Positions 18,257-27,583 of a stretch of DNA of 64,000 nt are shown one piece after another; position 1 is the first letter of the stretch; every line of letters starts with the position of its first letter. The translations under genes and the position numbers were made by a program. Source of the DNA: Flavobacteriaceae bacterium UBA3591. Lineage in GTDB: Bacteria > Bacteroidota > Bacteroidia > Flavobacteriales > Flavobacteriaceae. Below the pieces are notes generated by a model that was not told where the DNA came from, did not search any database, and was given only the letters and a program-made list of their open reading frames with translations. The stretch is taken from contig DFMO01000008.1 in assembly GCA_002375695.1 (NCBI GenBank), forward strand, positions 381,819-445,818. Reading direction: 5' to 3'.

Positions 18257-19304
18257 AATTCTTTTTGTGTTACCTGTTTCTACGCAGCCAAGATTTTCTA
18301 AAAGAATTCAAAATTATTTGGATCGAGGTTATGAAGTAACTGTCGCAAGCTTTGAGAGAGAATATTTTAAGAAAAACTCCTTACCCGAAAATATAAAATT
18401 TTTAAGTTTAGGTAAAATAGAATCAGGAGCTTATATTAAAAGAATTCCAAAGATTGTTTCAGTATTTAATAAGATATATAAATTATCAAAAAAAAATGAT
18501 TTGATTTACATTTTCTCCCCAGATATTCTTTTATTCACTTTCAGTTTTCTCAAAAGTAGTAAATTATATTATGAGATAGGGGATATCAGACAAATTAGCG
18601 GCAATCAGGCTGTCTCTAATCTTTACGATGGAATATATAAAAAAGCCTTGAAAAAATGCTCCAAGATTTTTGTCACTTCCACAGGCTTTAAAAGGTTTTT
18701 TGCTGATAAATATTCCGTGGATGTAATGAAATTTCGAGTTATAGAAAATAAACTTCCAGTTTCTTTATTCTCTCCCTTTGATCGATCAGAATTTAGACAT
18801 ATAAAGAGCTCCTCTTATATAGTAAGCATTATAGGATTGCTGCGATATAAAAATATCATTTCCTTTTTAACTGCGTATTATAAAGCAGATGCCAAATTTA
18901 AAATTAAAATATTTGGGGACGGTCCTTTACGAGATGAAATAATGAAATTTGTTGATAACGATAATGTTCAATATTTTGGGCAATTTAGAAATCCAGATGA
19001 TTTATTCGAAATTTATAATCAAACAGATTTATCTTTTACTATGTATAATAGTAAAAATAAAAACGTACAACTGGCGCTACCGAATAAATTGTATGAGTCT
19101 ATATATTTTAGGAGGCCAATCCTCGTTTCCGCTGACACCTATCTGGAAGAAATGGTAAATAAATATCAAGTTGGCTTTTTTTGGAAACAAGAGGATATGA
19201 AAGGTTTAATATCCTATATGACATCCGAATCATTCATAAAAGATTATAACCGCCTTTGTGCAAACTTCGATCTAATAAATCAAAATGTATACTTAGCTAA
19301 ATAA
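18246..19304 (+). CDS. Family 4 glycosyltransferase
   Basis: A 352-residue GT-B glycosyltransferase. The C-terminal half shows the GT4 pattern: a fold start at SYIVSIIGLLRYKNIISFL, FKIKIFGDGPLRDEIM, then the donor-site acidic region near NVQLALPNKLYESIYFRRPILV, where the usual EGFG-type motif is replaced by ALPNKLYES. Donor and acceptor are unknown. Very AT-rich. Confidence 0.85.
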   Translation: MQYKILFVLPVSTQPRFSKRIQNYLDRGYEVTVASFEREYFKKNSLPENIKFLSLGKIESGAYIKRIPKIVSVFNKIYKLSKKNDLIYIFSPDILLFTFSFLKSSKLYYEIGDIRQISGNQAVSNLYDGIYKKALKKCSKIFVTSTGFKRFFADKYSVDVMKFRVIENKLPVSLFSPFDRSEFRHIKSSSYIVSIIGLLRYKNIISFLTAYYKADAKFKIKIFGDGPLRDEIMKFVDNDNVQYFGQFRNPDDLFEIYNQTDLSFTMYNSKNKNVQLALPNKLYESIYFRRPILVSADTYLEEMVNKYQVGFFWKQEDMKGLISYMTSESFIKDYNRLCANFDLINQNVYLAK

Positions 19305-19310
19305 AATTAA

Positions 19311-21425
19311 ATGAAACAAATCATCCAATCCTTTAAAACAGGAGAAACCATATTAGAAGAAGTGCCAGCGCCTCAGGTTAAACCTGGGCAAGTACTCATA
19401 CAAACTACAAAGAGCTTAGTGTCATTAGGCACCGAGCGTATGCTAGTTGAATTCGGGAAATCGAACTTAATTTCTAAGGCGAGGCAGCAGCCAGATAAGG
19501 TAAAACAAGTATTAGATAAAATAAAAACGGAAGGACTAATGCCAACATTAGAAGCTGTTTTTAATAAGCTTGGTGAGCCATTGCCACTTGGTTACTGTAA
19601 TGTTGGGAAAGTAATTGGTGTTGGAGATGGTGTTTCAGAATTTAAGGTTGGTGATCGGGTAGCCTCTAATGGACAACACGCAGAATTTGTGAGTGTGCCT
19701 AAAAACTTAGTTGCGCATATCCCAGATAATATCAGCGATGAAGAAGCTGCATTTACGGTAATAGGTTCTATTGGTTTACAAGGCATTCGATTGTTAAAAC
19801 CAACATTTGGCGAAACCGTTGTGGTTACTGGGTTAGGCCTTATTGGTTTACTTACTGCTCAAATGCTTTTAGCGAACGGCTGCAGGGTTATAGGAATAGA
19901 CATCGATCAATCTAAGTTAGATCTTGCAAAACAATGGGGGGTAATTCCTATTAACCCTAAACAGAGCGACGTTGTAAAAGAAGTTACCGAATTAACAGAT
20001 GGTATTGGCGCAGATGGAGTTATCATCACTGCTTCTGCAAAAACAGACGCAATTATTTCGCAAGCTGCCCAAATGTCGCGTAAGCGTGGACGCATTATTT
20101 TAGTTGGAGTGATTGGCCTAAATCTAAGTAGAGCAGAGTTTTACGAAAAGGAATTGACCTTTCAAGTATCATGTTCATACGGTCCAGGACGTTATGATGA
20201 AGATTACGAAGGAAGAGGAATTGACTATCCATTGCCTTTTGTACGGTGGACAGAAAAACGCAATTTTGAAGCTATTTTACAGGCCATATCTTCAGGGAAC
20301 TTAAAAGTTAAGGAGCTAATTACTGAACAAATTCCGTTAGAAGATTATTTGAAAATTTATGGAGAAATTGGAAATAGCAAGGCAATCGCCTCTATTCTTA
20401 CCTATCCCAAAGAATCTCAATTGAACCCTGCCCATACTGTTACTCTTAGCGATAGGGCCTATGAGGCTAGTAATGGGGTTATTGGAGTTGTTGGATCAGG
20501 TAATTTTACTAAGATGACGATGCTCCCAGCTTTAAAAAACAGTGGCGCATCCTATAAATACATTGCCAGCCAAGGAGGGGTGAGTGGTACTTCGATGGCA
20601 CAGAAATATGGGTTTAGCCATTCAACTACAAACTATAAAGACATTTTAAATGATAAAGATGTTGATTTAGTTTTAATTACTACCCGTCATAATTTACATG
20701 CACCGATGGTAGTGGATAGTTTAAAGGCAGGGAAACACGTTTTTGTTGAAAAACCCTTAGCCTTAAACTCAGAGGAACTGAATAGTATAATTAGTACTTA
20801 TGAGAAAGCCGGAAAAAGCCTAACAGTCGGCTTTAATAGAAGGTTCTCTCCTCATGCAAGAAAGATGAAAGAACTTGTAGGGGATGCAACTATGAATATT
20901 ATTGCCACTATGAATGCAGGTAATATTCCTGCGAATGTGTGGGTGCACGACATGCAGATAGGTGGTGGACGAATAATAGGAGAAGCTTGCCATTTTATGG
21001 ATTTAATAACGTACTTAACCGGAAGTAAAATTGTTTCGGTGTGTATGAATGCGATGGGTGTAAATCCTGAGGAGAATACAGATAATGCTTCTATATTATT
21101 AAAATATGAGAATGGTTCAACAGGGGTTATCAATTATTTTGCAAATGGCTCAAAATCATATTCAAAAGAAAGAGTAGAGGTGTACAGTCAGGAACGCACT
21201 TTAGTAATGGACAACTTTAGAATTACAAGAGGGTACGGCTTTAAAGGGTTTAGCAAATTAAAGACAAAATTGGATAAAGGGCATAAAACTCAATTTACCG
21301 AATTGATAAGCGCAGTTAAGAATGGTGGGAATCCATTAATACCTTTTGATGAAATAGTTAATACCACCCAAGCTTCTTTTGCAGCAATTGAAAGTTTAAA
21401 GAAAAAAAGTTGGATAGAGATATAA
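19311..21425 (+). CDS. Bi-domain oxidoreductase (MDR plus Gfo/Idh/MocA fusion)
   Basis: A 704-residue fusion. Residues 1 to about 350 form a zinc-type medium-chain dehydrogenase (QPDKVKQVLDKIKTEG, VVVTGLGLIGLLTAQMLLANGCRVIGID); about 385-704 form a Gfo/Idh/MocA oxidoreductase (VIGVVGSGNFTKMTMLPALK, AGKHVFVEKPLALN, IGEACHFMDLITYLTG). The arrangement is common in polysaccharide loci directly before a heparinase-like gene, as here. Its substrate is not established; modification of a sugar in the repeat unit is a reasonable guess. Confidence 0.9.
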   Translation: MKQIIQSFKTGETILEEVPAPQVKPGQVLIQTTKSLVSLGTERMLVEFGKSNLISKARQQPDKVKQVLDKIKTEGLMPTLEAVFNKLGEPLPLGYCNVGKVIGVGDGVSEFKVGDRVASNGQHAEFVSVPKNLVAHIPDNISDEEAAFTVIGSIGLQGIRLLKPTFGETVVVTGLGLIGLLTAQMLLANGCRVIGIDIDQSKLDLAKQWGVIPINPKQSDVVKEVTELTDGIGADGVIITASAKTDAIISQAAQMSRKRGRIILVGVIGLNLSRAEFYEKELTFQVSCSYGPGRYDEDYEGRGIDYPLPFVRWTEKRNFEAILQAISSGNLKVKELITEQIPLEDYLKIYGEIGNSKAIASILTYPKESQLNPAHTVTLSDRAYEASNGVIGVVGSGNFTKMTMLPALKNSGASYKYIASQGGVSGTSMAQKYGFSHSTTNYKDILNDKDVDLVLITTRHNLHAPMVVDSLKAGKHVFVEKPLALNSEELNSIISTYEKAGKSLTVGFNRRFSPHARKMKELVGDATMNIIATMNAGNIPANVWVHDMQIGGGRIIGEACHFMDLITYLTGSKIVSVCMNAMGVNPEENTDNASILLKYENGSTGVINYFANGSKSYSKERVEVYSQERTLVMDNFRITRGYGFKGFSKLKTKLDKGHKTQFTELISAVKNGGNPLIPFDEIVNTTQASFAAIESLKKKSWIEI

Positions 21426-21502
21426 TAAAGTATTTATAGTACTTTATATTGGAAGCTGTAGTTTTGCAGATCTAAATAGAATATTTAGCTTAAAACTCTA
21501 AA

Positions 21503-23077
21503 ATGCTTAGGAAACTATCCTTAATATTATCTACGGTTAGTCATTTAAAGATGACACAGATAAAGCATCAGTTACTTTATAGATTCCAAAAGACGAAAAA
21601 CTTGAATGACTATAAAAAACTTTATAATTTTAAAGAAATTGTTTTCCTTGATTTTAACAATTCGCCTTACGTTTACAATACATATCTTGGGAATAATAAA
21701 TTCACATTTTTAAATATTAAGCATAATTTTGGACAAGAGATCGATTGGAATCATCAGGAATATGGTAAACTTTGGAATTATAATCTTCAGTATGCCAATT
21801 ATGTCATGCAAGAAGAGATTTCGGTCGATGAAAAGATTAGATTAATAAATCATTTATATGAAGCTTTAGTTTCTAACAAATTGCTTTTGGAGCCATATCC
21901 AGCTTCCTTACGAGTAATTAATATCATACGTCTTTTTTCCTATAAAAAGCTGAATGATGCTAATATTCAGAAAAATGTATACGGAGAGCTTCAATTCTTG
22001 TCAGAACGTCCTGAATACCATTTGTTGGGTAATCACTTATTAGAAAATGCTTTTGCATTATTGATGGGAGGAGCTTTTTTTTCAAATAATGATTGGATAG
22101 CGCAAGGCGAAAAGATTTTGTTAGAACAACTGGATGAACAAATTTTAAAAGACGGCGCTCATTTCGAGTTAAGTCCTATGTATCATAAAATCATTTTGTT
22201 CAGAATGTTAGAGCTGATAGACTGGTATGGAAAATATCAATCACATAAAAGCACATTTCTTCAATTTCTAATTTTAAAAACTGAGAAAATGTGTTCTTGG
22301 CTAGAAAATATAACCTTTCAAAACGGAGATGTTCCTCATTTTAACGATAGCGCTATAGATATTTCTTACAATTCTAAATGGTTAATTGATTATGCACGAT
22401 CACTAGATATCACATGGGAAAACTATCCATTAGGGGAGTCTGGTTATAGGAGTAAGAATACTAAAGTGTATGAGTGTCGCGTAGACTTTGCACAAATAGG
22501 ACCGTCATACCAACCTGGTCATGCCCATGCCGATGCCCTTAGTTTCATACTTTACCACAATGATATCCCCGTATTTGTCGAACAAGGAACTTCTACCTAT
22601 GATATAGGTGAAAGACGGAATTTGGAGCGTTCCACTTCGGCCCATAACACAGTAGTTGTAAATAACCAGAATCAATCTGAAGTATGGAGCGGCTTTAGAG
22701 TGGCGAGAAGAGCAACAACTACAATTACTAACGATGCCGAAGATAATATAGCTGCATATCACGATGGTTATAAAAAACTAGGGGTCAAACATTACAGGGC
22801 ATTTAAGTTTAAGCCGGATAATATAACTATACTAGATTCACTTTTAAAAAAAATAGATGGTGTTTTTTATCTACATCTTCACCCTAACTGTACAATAGTT
22901 CAAAGGTCTTCAACTATTTTTGAGATTAATTCAAGCATTAAAATAGAATTTATAGGTTCAAAAAAAGTCGCTATAGAAGAATATTTATATGCATATGGTT
23001 TTAATAAATATTTAAAGAGCAATAGGTTAATTATATGCTTCGAAGATTCTTTAAAAACCTTTATTTCTTTTAATTAA
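21503..23077 (+). CDS. Heparinase II/III family (alginate-lyase-like) protein
   Basis: A 524-residue protein with an alpha/alpha-toroid N-terminal half (NHLLENAFALLMGG, FELSPMYHKIILFRMLELIDWYGKY) and a beta-sheet C-terminal half beginning near QIGPSYQPGHAHADALSFIL, holding the conserved His-rich heparinase II/III motif. The family cleaves uronic-acid polymers by beta-elimination, fitting a locus that makes two aminouronic acids. No signal peptide is obvious, so the cellular site is unclear. Confidence 0.88.
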   Translation: MLRKLSLILSTVSHLKMTQIKHQLLYRFQKTKNLNDYKKLYNFKEIVFLDFNNSPYVYNTYLGNNKFTFLNIKHNFGQEIDWNHQEYGKLWNYNLQYANYVMQEEISVDEKIRLINHLYEALVSNKLLLEPYPASLRVINIIRLFSYKKLNDANIQKNVYGELQFLSERPEYHLLGNHLLENAFALLMGGAFFSNNDWIAQGEKILLEQLDEQILKDGAHFELSPMYHKIILFRMLELIDWYGKYQSHKSTFLQFLILKTEKMCSWLENITFQNGDVPHFNDSAIDISYNSKWLIDYARSLDITWENYPLGESGYRSKNTKVYECRVDFAQIGPSYQPGHAHADALSFILYHNDIPVFVEQGTSTYDIGERRNLERSTSAHNTVVVNNQNQSEVWSGFRVARRATTTITNDAEDNIAAYHDGYKKLGVKHYRAFKFKPDNITILDSLLKKIDGVFYLHLHPNCTIVQRSSTIFEINSSIKIEFIGSKKVAIEEYLYAYGFNKYLKSNRLIICFEDSLKTFISFN

Positions 23078-23081
23078 CACA

Positions 23082-24257
23082 ATGAAAAAAATATTATATC
23101 TCACTTTTTATTTTGAGCCTGACCTTTGCGCTGGATCTTTTAGGAACAGCCCCTTGATCAAAGAATTAGCTAAGCAGGCAAAAAGTGAAGCAACAATAGA
23201 TGTTATTACTACCTTACCCAATCGATATAGCAGTTTTGTTGCAGATGCTTCGAAGTATGAGCAACGAGATAATTATACAGTTCGGCGTGTTGTTATTCCA
23301 ATGCATCAAAGTGGAATGAAAGATCAGATGCTTTCATTTAAAACCTATTATACAGCCGTGAAAAAACACACCAAAGGAAAACAATATGATTTGGTAGTAG
23401 CTTCCTCCTCTAGGTTATTTACCGCCTTTTTGGGCTATAGAATTGCTAGCAAATTCAATGCTCCATTATATTTAGACATTCGAGATATTTTTTATGATAC
23501 AATGAAGGATGTCTTGCAGAATAAGGCGTTAAAGACATTAGCTTTGCCTGTAATAAAGAAGGTTGAGAATAAAACATTTGGTTATGCATCTCATATAAAT
23601 CTTATCTCTGGTGGTTTTAAACCTTATTTCGATACTTATAAAAAGCCGAATTACACTTATTTTCCCAATGGGATCGACGATATTTTTATTGTAGCGAATA
23701 AAAATAGAAGTGAAAACTTAGATAGACCTGAAATTAAGACAATCGTTTATGCAGGAAATGTAGGTGAGGGACAGGGTCTTCACAAAATAATTCCACAAGC
23801 GGCAAAAGCCTTAGAAGGAAGGTTTAATTTTTTAATAATTGGAGATGGAGGTGCCAAGCAAAACTTAATAGATAAAATAAAAGAATTTGACGTATATAAT
23901 GTTGAGTTGAGATCTCCAGTAAAAAGAAATGAACTCATTGCTCTTTATAAGCAAGCTGATTTCCTTTTTGCTCATTTGAATAATTATACTGCTTTCGAAA
24001 AGGTGTTACCCTCCAAACTTTTTGAGTTGGCAACTTTCTCTAAACCACTAATTGCAGGGATAGGAGGCTTTTCAGCAAATTTTGTACGAAAAAATATTGA
24101 AAACAGTATACTTTTTGAACCTTGTAATGTGAATCAATTTGTTGAAAAACTCACCACTTATAAATATAAAGAGGTTTATAGAGAAAATTTTATTGAAAAA
24201 TATAAACGCAGTGAGGTAAATAAAAATATGGCCCAGACTATGCTCAATTATTTATAA
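23082..24257 (+). CDS. Family 4 glycosyltransferase, WbuB-like
   Basis: A 391-residue GT-B transferase opening KKILYLTFYFEPDLCAGSFRN, the N-terminus seen in WbuB-type amino-sugar transferases. C-terminal landmarks are TIVYAGNVGEGQGLHKIIPQAA, FLIIGDGGAKQNL and VLPSKLFELATFSKPLIAGIGG. WbuB-type enzymes commonly add an N-acetylated 6-deoxyhexosamine to the lipid-linked first sugar. The reductase and initiating transferase just downstream fit an early step. Confidence 0.88.
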   Translation: MKKILYLTFYFEPDLCAGSFRNSPLIKELAKQAKSEATIDVITTLPNRYSSFVADASKYEQRDNYTVRRVVIPMHQSGMKDQMLSFKTYYTAVKKHTKGKQYDLVVASSSRLFTAFLGYRIASKFNAPLYLDIRDIFYDTMKDVLQNKALKTLALPVIKKVENKTFGYASHINLISGGFKPYFDTYKKPNYTYFPNGIDDIFIVANKNRSENLDRPEIKTIVYAGNVGEGQGLHKIIPQAAKALEGRFNFLIIGDGGAKQNLIDKIKEFDVYNVELRSPVKRNELIALYKQADFLFAHLNNYTAFEKVLPSKLFELATFSKPLIAGIGGFSANFVRKNIENSILFEPCNVNQFVEKLTTYKYKEVYRENFIEKYKRSEVNKNMAQTMLNYL

Positions 24258-24261
24258 AACT

Positions 24262-25161
24262 ATGAATATTATTATCACAGGCGCATCGGGATTCGTAGGG
24301 AAGAATCTATCCAATTACCTAATTTATAAAGAGTATCAAGTTCAAAAACTCTCCTTGCGCGATTCAGACTGGAAAGATAGCATAAATTTAAATGCAGATG
24401 CTATTATTCACCTTGCAGGAATAGCCCATGATACTTCGAATACTTCCGAAGAATCATTGTACTTTCAAATAAATCGAGATTTAACCATTTCTGTTTTTAA
24501 AGAATTTTTAAAATCTGATATTAATGATTTCTTTTTCTTCTCATCTGTAAAGGCAGCAGCAGATAGTGTCGATAATGTTTTAGATGAATCAATTGTTCCA
24601 CAACCTAAAACTGCATATGGTAAATCGAAAAATGAAGCTGAAGAGTATTTATTAGAACAACATTTGCCACCGGGAAAACGTATTTTTATAATCCGTCCTA
24701 CAATGATTCACGGCCCAGGCAATAAAGGGAACCTCAACTTGCTTTATAATTTGGTACGCAAAGAAATTCCGTGGCCGTTGGCGTCTTTTGATAATCGGCG
24801 GTCGTTCCTAAGTATAAACAATCTTTCGTTCCTTATTCTCAAAATGCTAACCCAGCCACAAATAGAATCAGGCATTTATAATTTTGCTGATGATGAAACG
24901 ATATCTACTAACAAACTGATTTCCATAATTGCGCTCTCTAAAGGAAAGAAACCAAAGTTGTGGCAAATTCCTGCTGGCTTAATTAATAATGTTGCTAAAA
25001 TTGGGAATTTGTTACCCCTACCATTAAACAGTGAACGTCTTAAAAAGTTGACAGAATCTTATGTCGTTTCAAATCAAAAAATTAAGACAGCATTGGGTAT
25101 AAAAAAACTACCTTTGACGGCAGAGGAAGGCCTTCAAAAAACTATTAAAAGTTTTAAATAA
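24262..25161 (+). CDS. SDR reductase, WbpV/WreQ-like (UDP-QuiNAc type)
   Basis: A 299-residue extended SDR: IIITGASGFVGKNLSNYL binds NAD(P), SSVKAAAD and YGKSK give the catalytic Ser, Tyr and Lys. IRPTMIHGPGNKGNLNLLYNLVRKEIPWPLASFDNRRSFLS matches reductases that convert UDP-4-keto-6-deoxy-GlcNAc to UDP-QuiNAc or its epimer. The keto substrate could come from the PglF/WbpM-like enzyme at 55769, 30 kb away. It starts 4 bp after the GT4 gene. Confidence 0.85.
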   Translation: MNIIITGASGFVGKNLSNYLIYKEYQVQKLSLRDSDWKDSINLNADAIIHLAGIAHDTSNTSEESLYFQINRDLTISVFKEFLKSDINDFFFFSSVKAAADSVDNVLDESIVPQPKTAYGKSKNEAEEYLLEQHLPPGKRIFIIRPTMIHGPGNKGNLNLLYNLVRKEIPWPLASFDNRRSFLSINNLSFLILKMLTQPQIESGIYNFADDETISTNKLISIIALSKGKKPKLWQIPAGLINNVAKIGNLLPLPLNSERLKKLTESYVVSNQKIKTALGIKKLPLTAEEGLQKTIKSFK

Positions 25162-25204
25162 TATCAAGGTTTTAACTTTCGAACTATTGACTTAATTTTT
25201 AGTT

Positions 25205-25756
25205 ATGATACGTTTTTTTGATTTTATATTTTCATTTTTCGGAATTATCTGCCTTCTTCCTATAGGCTTAGTACTTTATGTAATCGGACTCTTTGATACA
25301 GGTTCGCCTATATTTAAACAAAAACGTGTAGGTAAAAATAAAAAAGCTTTTACACTTTATAAGTTCCGCACTATGGATGTAAAGGCAAAGTCTGTTGCAA
25401 CCCATTTAGCGAGCCAAGCCGAAATAACTAAATTCGGTGCTTTTTTACGTAAAACAAAACTTGATGAACTACCGCAATTAATAAATGTATTGATAGGTGA
25501 TATGAGTTTAGTCGGTCCCCGCCCCAATTTGTTTAATCAAACAGAATTAATAGAGGAGCGTGATAGGCGAGGGGTGTATAATCATTTACCAGGCATAACA
25601 GGTCTAGCTCAAATAAATGAAATAGATATGTCTACCCCGGTTAAATTGGCAGAGATTGATGCCGAGATGCTTCAAAAAATAACAGTTGTAGATTATTTCA
25701 AATATATTTTTGCAACTGTTGGCGGTAAAGGGCAAGGCGATCGTGTTAAAGATTAA
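25205..25756 (+). CDS. Initiating sugar-phosphate transferase (PglC/WcaJ type)
   Basis: A 183-residue polyprenyl-phosphate phosphoglycosyltransferase that would put the first sugar-1-phosphate on undecaprenyl phosphate. One membrane hairpin (RFFDFIFSFFGIICLLPIGLVLYVIGL) precedes FKQKRVG, FTLYKFRTM, KLDELPQLINVLIGDMSLVGPRP and PGITGLAQINE, all family signatures; the DE pair of KLDELPQ is catalytic in PglC. Length matches the small PglC form. It is followed by a diverged paralogue. Confidence 0.93.
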   Translation: MIRFFDFIFSFFGIICLLPIGLVLYVIGLFDTGSPIFKQKRVGKNKKAFTLYKFRTMDVKAKSVATHLASQAEITKFGAFLRKTKLDELPQLINVLIGDMSLVGPRPNLFNQTELIEERDRRGVYNHLPGITGLAQINEIDMSTPVKLAEIDAEMLQKITVVDYFKYIFATVGGKGQGDRVKD

Positions 25757-25801
25757 TTTTATTCGATATACTTAGAATTTTACTATTCATAATATACAGG
25801 C

Positions 25802-26359
25802 ATTAAACGATTCTTCGACATATTGCTTTCTATCTTTCTCCTTCTTTTTTTAAGCTGGTTAATTGTTTTATTGCTTTTAATCGCTACTTTCGACACAGGA
25901 AACGGACTTTTCCTTCAAAAACGAATTGGACAATACGGATTACCCTTTACTATTTTTAAAATTCGGACCCTAAATCTATATAATAATCGAATTTCAACGT
26001 TAGGTCAATTATTAAGACGATATAAATTGGATGAACTTCCACAATTACTAAATATCTTGTTAGGAGAGATGAGTTTTGTTGGCCCCCGTCCCGATTTACC
26101 CGGCTATTACGATGCGCTTCAAGGCGAAGCACGAAACATTTTAGAATTAAAGCCAGGCTTGTTCAGTATTGCTGCTTTAAAATATATTGACGAAGCATCA
26201 CTCTTACGAAATCAAAAACATCCCTTGAAGTATAATGATGAAATTATTTTCCCAGATAAGGTGAAAATGAATTTAGAATATTATTATAACAGATCGTTTA
26301 TTGGTGATATTAAAATTTTGTTTAAATGTGTAAAAAGCATTTTTATAAGTCGAATTTAA
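25802..26359 (+). CDS. Second sugar transferase with non-ATG (ATT) homologous start
   Basis: A diverged paralogue of the preceding gene. The homologous N-terminus KRFFDILLSIFLLLFLSWLI begins at an ATT codon (25802-25804) that aligns exactly with the ATG of the upstream copy; a stop lies four codons before it and no ATG is available. A TTG at 25823 is the first common start but would cut off the membrane-helix entry. KLDELPQLLNILLGEMSFVGPRPD is intact, whereas KFRTM has become KIRTL. From the ATT it would be 185 residues. Either a rare start or a gene silenced by one base change. Confidence 0.7.
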   Translation: MKRFFDILLSIFLLLFLSWLIVLLLLIATFDTGNGLFLQKRIGQYGLPFTIFKIRTLNLYNNRISTLGQLLRRYKLDELPQLLNILLGEMSFVGPRPDLPGYYDALQGEARNILELKPGLFSIAALKYIDEASLLRNQKHPLKYNDEIIFPDKVKMNLEYYYNRSFIGDIKILFKCVKSIFISRI

Positions 26360-26402
26360 ACCATTTTATAAGTTAGTGTAACAATTAAATTTTATAAAGT
26401 AG

Positions 26403-26432
26403 AAGAGCCCCCAGACACCCGGAAGCTCCATT
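26403..26432 (-). terminator. Possible terminator between convergent units
   Basis: GAGCC...GGaaGCTC can form a short imperfect hairpin between the polysaccharide locus and the convergent minus-strand cassette. No strong T run follows on either strand. Confidence 0.25.
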
Positions 26433-26448
26433 TAAAAAATATTAGCCA

Positions 26449-26619
26449 CTACTGTCTCTCAATTCGTTTGCCAATCCATCTTAAAACTAACGTTATCACA
26501 TAACTACTAATAGTCCCAATGATAGCCATACAAACGGTTACCATTATATCCTCTATCGGTAAATTAGGTAATATTCCAAATACCGTTCCTCCAAAAATAC
26601 TTATCTTATAATTGCCCAT
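26449..26619 (-). CDS. Small membrane protein, last gene of minus-strand cassette
   Basis: A 56-residue protein (MGNYKISIFGGTVFGILPNL...GKRIERQ) with one clear membrane helix (IMVTVCMAIIGTISSYVITLVL) and a basic tail. It starts 12 bp after the stop of the preceding cassette gene. No family is recognised. Its size, single helix and basic C-terminus resemble holin-like or small accessory membrane peptides, but that is a guess. Confidence 0.6.
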   Translation of the reverse strand: MGNYKISIFGGTVFGILPNLPIEDIMVTVCMAIIGTISSYVITLVLRWIGKRIERQ

Positions 26620-26631
26620 AATTTCTCGTAT

Positions 26632-26910
26632 TTATCGATTAATATCCAATAACGGATTAGAACCTGGGTCCAACATACAGTCAGATGGAGGATAGTCGTT
26701 GTCATCTTCACCATTAATCACTGTCTGACTCACAACAGAAGCCACAGTTCCAGCAACTATCAAATATCCGGCAATTTTCGTTAATAGTAATGGCATGTAT
26801 AGTACATTGCCAACAATGGCTCCCCCAATAGCCGTCAATCCTATCCCAAAATTCCGTAACTTTCTAAAAAACCGCGGCGTAGGCCGCATTATTCGTTCAA
26901 ATAAATTCAT
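26632..26910 (-). CDS. Small two-helix membrane protein, holin-like
   Basis: A 92-residue protein: basic N-terminus (MNLFERIMRPTPRFFRKLRN), hydrophobic segments FGIGLTAIGGAIVGNVLYMPLLL and IAGYLIVAGTVASVVSQTVI, and an acidic tail (NGEDDNDYPPSDC). The plan resembles phage holins, though no family is certain. A 670-bp repeat block separates it from the upstream cassette genes, so it may have been split off by repeat insertion. Confidence 0.65.
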   Translation of the reverse strand: MNLFERIMRPTPRFFRKLRNFGIGLTAIGGAIVGNVLYMPLLLTKIAGYLIVAGTVASVVSQTVINGEDDNDYPPSDCMLDPGSNPLLDINR

Positions 26911-27583
26911 AATCTAATTTTTTAAATTATACATATTTTATTTCCCTCCTTTGAAGAGCTTGTCTCGAATTTACTTTGGGAAAGGCTAAGGGGGATGTTC
27001 CTGTTTCTAGCAGCGCAGCAGTCCTGTTTCTTTCCTCAGACCATACTTATCAACAATCCTCGATTTCAACCAATCCCCAATCCCCAATCCACCAATCCCG
27101 AATCCCGAGTCCCGAATTAACCAATCCCAAATTAACAAATCCGAAGAACTGCCACCCTGAGCGCAGTCGAAGGGTCAATTATGACGTATGACGAAAAGAC
27201 TTAAGACGTAAGACGTGGAACTTTTAATACTAACCGTGTTAACTATCCAAAAAGCATTTCCACCCTTTAGGGTCGGGGCAAGAAATGCTTTCCTTCCCAA
27301 CCCCAATTCACACATCACCAATTCACAAATTAACCAATTCACAAATTCACCAATTCACGAATTAACGAATCCCCAATCCACCAATCCCAAATCCCAAATC
27401 AACGAATCCCAAATTAACCAATTAACAAATTCACCAATCCACCAATCCACCATTCTCCCCATTTACCCACGTCCCACCCTCATTGTCAAACACAACTACC
27501 ACTACTTCGTCCCCCGATGCTTCAGCTTAGGAGGACACCATCAACCGCCAACCGACAACAGACAACAGAAAACCGCCACCCGA
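26911..27583. repeat. Repeat block inside the minus-strand cassette
   Basis: Holds aatccccaatcc-type arrays (27060-27140), an S repeat in orientation B (27154-27176), an H hairpin in orientation B (27249-27292) and long aattcacc/aattaacc arrays (27300-27450). Apparent frames here are repeat translations. It is the first point, reading rightwards, where full H and S copies appear inverted relative to 1-3.1 kb. Confidence 0.85.
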
